Positions 31,938-37,741 of a stretch of DNA of 37,741 bases are shown piece by piece. The notes under the pieces are model-generated. The model ran no database searches. It worked only from the letters and a program-made list of their open reading frames with translations, and was not told the DNA's origin. The position numbers and the translations under genes are program-made. Source of the DNA: Flexilinea sp. (GTDB lineage: Bacteria > Chloroflexota > Anaerolineae > Anaerolineales > Anaerolineaceae); NCBI GenBank assembly GCA_017432685.1, contig JAFRIR010000130.1:1-37741 (forward strand), given 5' to 3'. Position 1 is the stretch's first letter. Each line of letters opens with the position of its first letter.

Positions 31938-33285
31938 GAAATGGTGTCATATAGAGCGGAAGGAAAATAATGCCGTTCTCTTCGTTTAGATCTCCCGGGT
32001 GCAGCACATAGGCAGTGTGAAGCTGCTCAGCGTATTTTGCCATGAACTTCCGCATAGAGGCAAGAGCGTACCTTTTACCGGATTTTACTTCCACAGGTGA
32101 TATATTGTGCCGGTTTGTGATGACCTTTTTGGCTATCAGAAAGTCGATCTCCATACGATTTTCATTATGTTCCCGGTCATTGTTGGCATAGAAATAGAGC
32201 TTATGTCCACTTGCTGTCAGCATTTGAGCCACCATGTTTTCCATGATCATTCCCATATCTGCTTCCAGTTTGTCTAACAGCAGTTTTTTATAAATTTCTT
32301 CTGATACAATACTGTTTTCGTCAAAAGCATGGCTGACGAGCAACCCCGTGTCCCCCATATAACATTTCAGCAGACGACGGTCCTGATTTAGTTTAAGCCC
32401 AATGGCCGGATCTGTAGTGTTATAGCAATTGTTGACGATCATGGCGTCTGAAAGCCAAAAGAGCGGTTCGTCGTATTCCTTGAAACGGGCATCATTTTCC
32501 AGAGAGGACAGTTTAAAATGTCGATTCTGGTTCTGCAGCTGATTCGGTATCTCATCAAAGATAGCTTCCACTTTCAAGCGATCCTTGTCAGCACGCTTTT
32601 GAATGTCGTCGCGATACAATGTCAGAATCCTGCGTTTGACCCGGTCTGTTGCTGAAAAATCCTTTGTGTTCGCGAACTGTTTCACTGCCTGCGGCATACC
32701 GCCTACGATCAGATACTGACGGAACAGATCCATCGCTTTGCGATGCAGTGCCTGACCTAATGGTCGTTTTTTCTCAAAAAAGGATCGGATCAGCGGGTAC
32801 ATTGTATCGTTTCCAATCGCCCACAGGAATTCTTCAAAATCCATGGGATACATGTTTACAGGTTCTTCTTCAGAGGGAATCAGTATGTTTTTAACATTAT
32901 TCCTGATGGAAATGAGAGACCCGGTTTCAATGAAATCATATCGACCGTCTGCAACAAGGTACTTTACTGCGCTCCGGGCTCTCGGAAACAACTGCACTTC
33001 ATCCAAAATGATCAGAGAGTCCCGTTCATAAAGTGGGATGTTATATGCAGCTTTGAGTTTCAGAAAAAAAGTATCGAGATCATCAAGGTCGTTGAGGAAG
33101 AGATTACTGATTTCAGGAGAGGTACGGTTGAAATCGATCAGAATGTAACTTTTATATTCATTCTTCGCGAATTCTTCAACAATATAGCTCTTTCCTACAC
33201 GTCTGGCGCCTTGTATTAACAGGCAGCTTTTCCCGCTGTCTTCTTTTTTCCAGCGAAGGAGACGATCATAGATTTTCCGTTTCAT
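31933..33285 (-). CDS. AAA ATPase with DUF4143 domain (second copy type)
   Basis: 450 residues. An N-terminal AAA_14 ATPase has Walker A GARRVGKSY (26-34) and Walker B LIILDEVQLFPRA (about 92-104). The sensor-like IETGSLIS follows. A DUF4143 region has a C-terminal PD-(D/E)XK-like segment, MEIDFLIAKK...SPVEVKSGKRY. It is only distantly similar to the 12342-13601 protein, so it is not a recent duplicate. GAGAGGA lies seven bases before the ATG. Its promoter is embedded in 33-bp-spaced repeats. It runs opposite to its neighbours and lies next to the DnaA-box cluster. Function unknown. Confidence 0.87.
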   Translation of the reverse strand: MKRKIYDRLLRWKKEDSGKSCLLIQGARRVGKSYIVEEFAKNEYKSYILIDFNRTSPEISNLFLNDLDDLDTFFLKLKAAYNIPLYERDSLIILDEVQLFPRARSAVKYLVADGRYDFIETGSLISIRNNVKNILIPSEEEPVNMYPMDFEEFLWAIGNDTMYPLIRSFFEKKRPLGQALHRKAMDLFRQYLIVGGMPQAVKQFANTKDFSATDRVKRRILTLYRDDIQKRADKDRLKVEAIFDEIPNQLQNQNRHFKLSSLENDARFKEYDEPLFWLSDAMIVNNCYNTTDPAIGLKLNQDRRLLKCYMGDTGLLVSHAFDENSIVSEEIYKKLLLDKLEADMGMIMENMVAQMLTASGHKLYFYANNDREHNENRMEIDFLIAKKVITNRHNISPVEVKSGKRYALASMRKFMAKYAEQLHTAYVLHPGDLNEENGIIFLPLYMTPFL

Positions 33286-33320
33286 TTGACGATCCTCTCA
33301 CATATCTTATTTTAAAATAC

Positions 33321-33410
33321 ATTATATCCGGAAATCAAAGAAAAGTCAACGTAAAAATCAACGGAAATCAAAGAAAATATATTGGCAAAAATAACGGAAA
33401 TCAAAGAAAA
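33321..33410 (-). promoter_or_regulatory. Promoter with three iteron-like direct repeats
   Basis: On the minus strand TTGACT (33344-33349), a 17-nt spacer and TATAAT (33321-33326). The 16-mer CGGAAATCAAAGAAAA (+ strand) occurs at 33329, 33362 and 33395, exactly 33 bp apart. The first copy fills the promoter spacer and the others lie upstream. This suggests repressor binding sites, perhaps for the gene's own product. Confidence 0.8.
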
Positions 33411-33424
33411 AGCAACATAACTTC

Positions 33425-33462
33425 CAAATTTCTTATTTCTTATTTCAGATTTCTTATTTAAC
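33425..33462. repeat. Heptamer-period array (H7)
   Basis: ATTTCTT x2, ATTTCAG, ATTTCTT and ATTTAAC at 7-nt spacing, between the iteron-like repeats and the glutamate dehydrogenase promoter region. Confidence 0.7.
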
Positions 33463-33508
33463 TAAAATATTACATTAGCTGATTTAAATCGTTACAAACG
33501 TCAATTAT

Positions 33509-33521
33509 ATTGTCTGACAAT
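33509..33521. promoter_or_regulatory. Palindrome upstream of glutamate dehydrogenase
   Basis: ATTGTC-T-GACAAT is a perfect 13-nt palindrome about 95 bp before the gene, overlapping plausible -35/-10 sequences (TTGTCT, TACAAT, but only 12 nt apart). It could be an operator. The rest of 33522-33600 shows nothing clear. Confidence 0.4.
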
Positions 33522-33614
33522 TAAGGGTACAATCGAAACATGGAAAACTACCGCCTGTATTTTCCGTAAATTACAGAAATCGGGGCGGCTGCTCAATAAC
33601 CAGGGAGGAAAAAT

Positions 33615-34901
33615 ATGTCTGTAAGCAATGCTTATGAAATCGCCCGGCAGGAATTTGACCATGTTGCCGACATGCTTGATCTGGATGAGGAAGCCCGGGC
33701 TTTTCTTCGGGATCCAAAAAAGGAGTATCACGTTCGGATTCCTGTACGGATGGATGACGGGTCGCTGAAGATTTTTGACGGCTTCCGTGTACAGCACAAT
33801 GATGCACTGGGACCGAACAAAGGCGGACTGCGCTTCGCTGCCAATGAAACCATTGATACCGTTCGCATGCTGGCCATGAAGATGACCTGGAAATGCTCCG
33901 TTGCCAACATTCCACTGGGGGGCGGCAAAGGTGGTGTTGTGGTAGATCCCCGTGATCTCTCTGTCGGTGAACGGGAACGCCTGGTCCGCGGTTATGTCCG
34001 CGCACTGTTCCCGGCTTTCGGTCCCCGCAAAGATGTCCCCGCACCGGACATGGGCACCAATGCTCAGGATATGTGCTGGTTCATGGATGAATACTCCATT
34101 TTGGCCGGTAATTACACCCCCGGTACTGTCACCGGCAAACCGGTGGGCGGCGGCGGCTCGCTGGGGCGGACGGAAGCTACCGGCCTGGGCGTGATCATCT
34201 GCGTCCGTGAAGCAATGAAACAGCTTGGCATAGATTCCACCAAAACCACCGCTGCCATTCAGGGTTTCGGCAATGTGGCGCAGTACGCAGCCATTCATTT
34301 CATCAAGATGCTGGGCGGCAAAGTGAAGTGCGTTTCCTGCTGGAACCGTGAAGAGAAAAAGTCCTTCACTTTCCTGAAAGAAGACGGGATCGATCCGGCT
34401 TTCCTGATGAGCATTACCGATGCCTATGGAACGGTCTCCAATGAAAAAGCGGCAGCAGCCGGTTATCAGGTGCTGGATGGCGATGCCTGGATCAAACAGG
34501 ATGTCGATGTCCTGATCCCGGCAGCCCTCGAAAAACAGATCACCGCGGAAAATGTCGGTTTCATCAGTCCGAATGTGAAGATCCTTGCCGAAGCCGCCAA
34601 CGGCCCGACCACGCTGGAAGCGGATGCGGTCCTGCGGGAACGCGGCATGTTCGTGATTCCGGACTTCCTCTGCAATGCCGGCGGTGTGACCTGCTCCTAT
34701 TTTGAATCCGTACAGAATGACCAGAACTACTACTGGTCCGTGGAAGAAGTGCTGGAGAAACTGGATTACAAGATGTCCACCGCTTTCAACTCTGTTTATG
34801 AGATGTCCGTCGAAAAGAAAGCCTACATGCGTGACGCGGCTTACATGGTTTCCATCAAACGGGTCGCCGATGCCATGCGCTACAGAGGGTGGATCAAATA
34901 A
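33615..34901 (+). CDS. Glutamate dehydrogenase (Glu/Leu/Phe/Val family)
   Basis: 428 residues, typical for hexameric GDH, which interconverts glutamate and 2-oxoglutarate plus ammonia with NAD(P). Substrate and catalytic region: GPNKGGLRF, KMTWKCSVANIPLGGGKGGV and the KDVPAPDMGTNAQDM loop with the catalytic Asp. The Rossmann fold shows AAIQGFGNVAQYAA. A C-terminal NAGGVTCSYFE motif is present. In an amino-acid fermenter it would run in the glutamate-oxidising direction. GGGAGG lies six bases before the ATG. The gene is followed by an aminotransferase and carbamate kinase, separated by repeat-filled gaps, so each is probably transcribed on its own. Confidence 0.93.
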   Translation: MSVSNAYEIARQEFDHVADMLDLDEEARAFLRDPKKEYHVRIPVRMDDGSLKIFDGFRVQHNDALGPNKGGLRFAANETIDTVRMLAMKMTWKCSVANIPLGGGKGGVVVDPRDLSVGERERLVRGYVRALFPAFGPRKDVPAPDMGTNAQDMCWFMDEYSILAGNYTPGTVTGKPVGGGGSLGRTEATGLGVIICVREAMKQLGIDSTKTTAAIQGFGNVAQYAAIHFIKMLGGKVKCVSCWNREEKKSFTFLKEDGIDPAFLMSITDAYGTVSNEKAAAAGYQVLDGDAWIKQDVDVLIPAALEKQITAENVGFISPNVKILAEAANGPTTLEADAVLRERGMFVIPDFLCNAGGVTCSYFESVQNDQNYYWSVEEVLEKLDYKMSTAFNSVYEMSVEKKAYMRDAAYMVSIKRVADAMRYRGWIK

Positions 34902-35065
34902 ATTAGAAATCAGAAATGAGAAATAAGTAAGGAGTAAGGAGACAGAGATAAGAAGTTAGATAATGATGATACAAATACGTCGCGAAGCGACACCATAATT
35001 TTTCATTTCTAATTTCTAATTTTTCATTATCCGCTGCTCACTCCATACTTCTTACTTCTTATTTT
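34898..35065. repeat. Two heptamer-period arrays with a small hairpin between (H8, H9)
   Basis: H8 (34898-34968) reads ATTAGAA, ATCAGAA, ATGAGAA, ATAAGTA, AGGAGTA, AGGAGAC, AGAGATA and starts at the GDH stop codon. H9 (34998-35065) runs in the reverse sense (TTTCTAA x2, TTTTTCA, later CTTCTTA). A short GTCGC-gaa-GCGAC hairpin (34980-34992) sits between them. It is a weak terminator at best. Confidence 0.6.
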
Positions 35066-35157
35066 GAAAGTCTTTTGTCATTCATAACATAACGCCTTTG
35101 GAAAGAATATTTATAATTGGGGCTATATTCTTTATAAAGACAGGCAGGTATTATTTT

Positions 35158-36228
35158 ATGATCGCAATGACACGCGGGGTTCCGGCGCCGGAATCCTTCC
35201 CAATCGATGAAATTATCCCCGCATTCGAAAAGGCGATGCGGGAAGACGGACGCAAGGCGCTCGGCTATGTGGCGTCTCCGGGCTATATGCCGCTGATCGA
35301 GCTCATCGCGGAGCGAGAAGGCGTTCCCACCGATCATATCCTGATCGGCAACAGCTCGCTGGAGTTCATCCAGTTCATCACCATGACCGAAGCCGAACCG
35401 GGTGACCGGGTGTTCGCGGAGTCTCCTTCCTACGACCGGGTCAATCTGCTCTTCAAGCGCCGCGGGCTGAATCCCGTCGGCATCCCGCTCGAAATCGACG
35501 GTGTGGATCTGAACGTTTTCGAGGACGAACTGAAAAAAGGCGCCCCGAAGTTCTTTTATACCGTTGATGATTTCCAGAACCCGATGGGTGTGACCGTCTC
35601 GCTGGAAAAGCGAAAAAAGATCGTCGAACTGGCACAGAAGTATGATTTCATGATCCTCGAAGATGTGCCCTACCGTGAACTGCGCTATTTCGGTGAGGAT
35701 ATCCCGACCATGTACTCCATGGCGCCGGAACGTGTCGTGAAGATGAGCTCCTTCTCCAAGACCCTTGCCCCGGGTATGCGTCTCGGTTACCTGAACGGAC
35801 CGGCGGATTTCATCGCCCGTGTCAAGACCTGGGCGGGCAACACCTATATCGGTCCCGTCAGCCCGACACAAGCCCTGCTGTATCAATTTATCAAGATGGG
35901 GTACTACGAACCCAATCTGGTGAAATTGAAGGACCTTTATCGCCCGCGCATGGAAAAGGCGATCGAGATCCTCGAAAAAGAGCTGCCCGGTGCGGTGTTC
36001 CCGCGCCCGGAAGGCGGTTTCTTCATCGGAGTCACCCTGCCGGAAGGCAATGACATGGCGGAACTGATCCCGGCGGCCAAAGCAGCCGGTGTCCAGATCA
36101 CCGACGGACGCGGTTTCTATCTGAACCCGGATGACGGGAAACGCTTCCTGCGCGTTCCCTTCTGCGGGTTGAAACCGGAGGAAATGGAAGCGGCATTTGA
36201 GCTCCTCCTGCCGCTGATCAAAAAATAG
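35158..36228 (+). CDS. PLP-dependent aminotransferase, class I/II fold (2-aminoadipate/MocR-type)
   Basis: About 356 residues from the ATG at 35158. A fold-type I enzyme: the N-terminal short region (TRGVPAPESFPIDEIIPAFEKAM) is typical of the 2-aminoadipate transaminase / MocR C-terminal group. YTVDDFQNPMGVTVSLEKRKKIVELA, the Asp of ILEDVPYRELRY and the PLP lysine in MSSFSKTLAPGMRLGYL are visible, as is the C-terminal arginine region FLRVPFCGLKPEEM. There is no N-terminal GntR-type DNA-binding domain, so it is an enzyme only. With GDH next to it, it could feed amino groups to glutamate. A start at 35098 is possible but adds a hydrophobic stretch not seen in the family. Confidence 0.85.
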   Translation: MIAMTRGVPAPESFPIDEIIPAFEKAMREDGRKALGYVASPGYMPLIELIAEREGVPTDHILIGNSSLEFIQFITMTEAEPGDRVFAESPSYDRVNLLFKRRGLNPVGIPLEIDGVDLNVFEDELKKGAPKFFYTVDDFQNPMGVTVSLEKRKKIVELAQKYDFMILEDVPYRELRYFGEDIPTMYSMAPERVVKMSSFSKTLAPGMRLGYLNGPADFIARVKTWAGNTYIGPVSPTQALLYQFIKMGYYEPNLVKLKDLYRPRMEKAIEILEKELPGAVFPRPEGGFFIGVTLPEGNDMAELIPAAKAAGVQITDGRGFYLNPDDGKRFLRVPFCGLKPEEMEAAFELLLPLIKK

Positions 36229-36256
36229 TGATTAGTGATTAGTGTTTAGTGACTGG
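36226..36256. repeat. Heptamer-period array (H10)
   Basis: TAGTGAT, TAGTGAT, TAGTGTT, TAGTGAC: four units. The first TAG is the aminotransferase stop codon. Confidence 0.75.
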
Positions 36257-36339
36257 CGGCTCGTTGACAGGCTACCGCTGGATGGCTGATTTCTAATCAA
36301 TTTCCGGCTTGTCCGGAAGAAAAGAATAAGAGGTAAACA

Positions 36340-37293
36340 ATGACAAAGAAAGTAGCAGTCATCGCCATTGGCGGAAATTCACTGATTAAGGACAAACAGC
36401 ACCAGTCTGTGCAGAGCCAGTACCTGGCTGCGGATGAGACCGCGCGCCATATCGTGGAAATGATCAAAGAAGGCTGGGATGTGGTGATCGGTCACGGCAA
36501 CGGTCCGCAGGTTGGTTTCCTGCTGCAGAAGGCGGAAATCGCGGAAAAGGTCGCCAATCTCGCCATGGCTCCGCTGGAAGTTTGCGGCGCCCAGAGCCAG
36601 GGACAGATCGGTTACCAGTTGATCCAGTGCCTGCAGAATGAGATGGTCAAAGCCGGCATCAGCAAGCCGGCGGCGGCCGTGATCGAACAAACCGTTGTCA
36701 GCAAGGATGACCCGGCTTTCCAGAATCCGTCTAAGCCGATCGGCGGCTTCATGACCGAACAGGAAGCGAAGATCAAGGAAAGGGAATTGGGCTGGACGGT
36801 TGTGGAAGACGCGGGCCGCGGTTGGCGCCGGGTCGTTCCCTCTCCGCTGCCGGAAAGGATCGTGGAGCTGGATGCCATCAAGGCGCTCATCGATGCGGGG
36901 ATCGTTGTGGTCTCTGTTGGCGGAGGCGGTATTCCGGTCATTGAACACGAAGACGGGACGCTGGAGGGTGTTGCGGCGGTCATTGACAAGGATTTTGGCA
37001 ACAGTCTGCTGGCGCAGAACCTGAACGCCGACGTGCTGGTGATTTCCACCGCGGTGGAAAAGGTCGCCATCAACTTTGGTAAACCGGATCAGCAGTGGCT
37101 GGATCACATGACGCTGGAAGAAGCGAAGAAGTATATGGAAGAAGGGGTCCATTTCAAGAAGGGCTCCATGGCCCCGAAGATTCAGGCCATCATCAACTTC
37201 CTCGAAGCCGGCGGCAAAGAAGCCATCATCACCAACCCGGAGAATCTCCTTCGTGCCATTCACGGTGAGACCGGGACGCGAATCACAAGATGA
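36340..37293 (+). CDS. arcC: Carbamate kinase
   Basis: 317 residues, the usual length. It transfers phosphate between carbamoyl phosphate and ADP, making ATP, ammonia and CO2 in fermentative amino-acid or purine breakdown. Motifs: VIAIGGNSLIK, VVIGHGNGPQVGFLLQKAE, GRGWRRVVPSPLPERIVE, VSVGGGGIPVIE, GVAAVIDKDFGNSLLA and KGSMAPKIQAIINFLE. No arginine deiminase or ornithine transcarbamylase gene lies nearby, so the carbamoyl phosphate source is not shown. GAGG lies six bases before the ATG. Family A elements follow within 3 nt of the stop codon. Confidence 0.95.
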   Translation: MTKKVAVIAIGGNSLIKDKQHQSVQSQYLAADETARHIVEMIKEGWDVVIGHGNGPQVGFLLQKAEIAEKVANLAMAPLEVCGAQSQGQIGYQLIQCLQNEMVKAGISKPAAAVIEQTVVSKDDPAFQNPSKPIGGFMTEQEAKIKERELGWTVVEDAGRGWRRVVPSPLPERIVELDAIKALIDAGIVVVSVGGGGIPVIEHEDGTLEGVAAVIDKDFGNSLLAQNLNADVLVISTAVEKVAINFGKPDQQWLDHMTLEEAKKYMEEGVHFKKGSMAPKIQAIINFLEAGGKEAIITNPENLLRAIHGETGTRITR

Positions 37294-37294
37294 A

Positions 37295-37355
37295 GCACAC
37301 GGGGACGGTTTCAGCGTTGTCGCGCAGCCGACACGCAGGAACTGTCCTCATGTGC
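37295..37355 (+). repeat. Palindromic element, family A copy 6
   Basis: GCACACGGGGACGGTTTCAG, a TTGTCGCGCAGCCGACA core, then AGGAACTGTCCTCATGTGC. The outer arms pair imperfectly. It starts 2 nt after the arcC stop codon. Confidence 0.65.
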
Positions 37356-37387
37356 GGTCAATGGCAAGCTATACACTCTCAAATCAG

Positions 37388-37509
37388 GCACACACAAGGA
37401 CAGTTCCGCAACCTGATCCGTAAGGTGCGAGCTTCGCTCGTTCTGATTCGGATCAGGAGCTTCGCCCTGTGCAGGCTTCGCTGCAGCAGGATAACCGTCC
37501 CCGTGTGTC
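37388..37509 (+). repeat. Family A copy 7 interrupted by a nested palindrome
   Basis: The ends GCACACACAAGGACAGTTCC and CCGTCCCCGTGTGTC, with the family core GGCTTCGCTGCAGCAG, are separated by an inserted palindrome (CTGATCCG ... CGGATCAG, containing GCGAGC-tt-CGCTCG). The element is about 122 bp against the usual 62-66 bp. Confidence 0.6.
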
Positions 37510-37542
37510 TTGTCTGATAGAGGGTCAGTACCCGTATGGGGA

Positions 37543-37561
37543 CTGTACCTCGGGGAGGACA
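37543..37561 (-). repeat. Dispersed repeat, family D copy 2
   Basis: This is the inverted exact copy of the 19-mer at 160-178. The flanks (AGAGGGTCAGTACCCGTATGGGGA) are a diverged match to the sequence beside copy 1. The remaining 37562-37741 holds further fragments (GGGAACCGTCCCACCTGTCACC, and CAGATGGGGAC at the window end) and no gene. Confidence 0.55.
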
Positions 37562-37741
37562 GGTATACCTCCGGCAATTGGACGCCGTAGTGACAGTGGG
37601 CCGGTTGCCCGGCGCACCACAATGGATTTGTCCTTACCGGGTAGTGAGATTGCATGGTGTCTGTCCATTATCTGGCGATGAGGGTGCAAAGGGAACCGTC
37701 CCACCTGTCACCTTTGTCAACCTGTCGTGACAGATGGGGAC

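Noticed and set aside
33329-33410. Possible mini CRISPR array (three repeats at 33-bp spacing)
   Set aside because: Only three 16-bp repeats with 17-bp spacers, no cas genes, and one repeat lies within a promoter spacer. Operator or iteron sites fit better.
1-37741. tRNA genes
   Set aside because: No stretch with a convincing acceptor/T-arm (GGTTCGAATC-like plus matching ends) was seen by eye. A tRNAscan run would be decisive.

Overview
The window looks like a mid-GC chromosomal segment of an anaerobic, amino-acid-using bacterium. It carries a TGS-domain nucleoside kinase, a long two-half U32 protein, AAA/DUF4143 ATPases, glutamate dehydrogenase and carbamate kinase, plus a SpoIIE/STAS signalling operon. 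This mix fits anaerobic Firmicutes or Anaerolineae-type Chloroflexota. I cannot decide between them from sequence alone, and the lineage is a low-confidence inference.

Layout. (1) 1-60 is the 3' end of a 5S rRNA on the + strand, followed by small palindromes. (2) 287-5669 (-) is a three-gene DNA-repair set: an AddB-like degenerate helicase, a UvrD/AddA-like helicase and a stand-alone PD-(D/E)XK/Fe-S nuclease. (3) 5919-12149 (-) is a tight operon: SAM methyltransferase, membrane protein, proC, mtaB and a TGS nucleoside kinase. (4) 12342-13601 (+) is an AAA/DUF4143 ATPase with matching repeats on both sides. (5) 13658-20107 (-) holds a U32 protein, a secreted protein, a DUF1254 protein, a GT2 glycosyltransferase and a TetR regulator with two operator-like palindromes. 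(6) 20108-20987 is an AT-rich, gene-free block of large hairpins. (7) 20988-23148 holds a pRiA4b ORF-3-like protein and an AlbA_2/HATPase_c_4 regulator with four decamer repeats in its promoter. (8) 23280-28023 (-) is argC-argJ-argB-argD, with a repeat element in every gap. (9) 28415-31477 (+) is STAS, HAD phosphatase and SpoIIE phosphatase on one promoter. (10) 31670-31795 is a cluster of eight DnaA-box-like 9-mers, all in one orientation, beside AT-rich DNA. (11) 31933-33285 (-) is a second AAA/DUF4143 ATPase with three 33-bp-spaced repeats in and upstream of its promoter. (12) 33615-37293 (+) is glutamate dehydrogenase, a PLP aminotransferase and carbamate kinase. (13) 37294-37741 is a dense repeat field.

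The most striking property is repeat content. At least four families of small palindromic elements (called A, B, C, D here) and about ten arrays with a 7-nt period (H) fill most intergenic gaps. The H arrays abut stop codons and in one case supply a ribosome binding site. B elements are 138-bp MITE-like units with 19-bp terminal inverted repeats, TTAA ends and a covarying 20-bp internal hairpin. Two elements contain a smaller nested palindrome. The best candidates for something undescribed are the DnaA-box array with no dnaA nearby, the heptamer-period arrays, and the three accessory ATPase/regulator genes whose promoters are built into gene-specific repeats.
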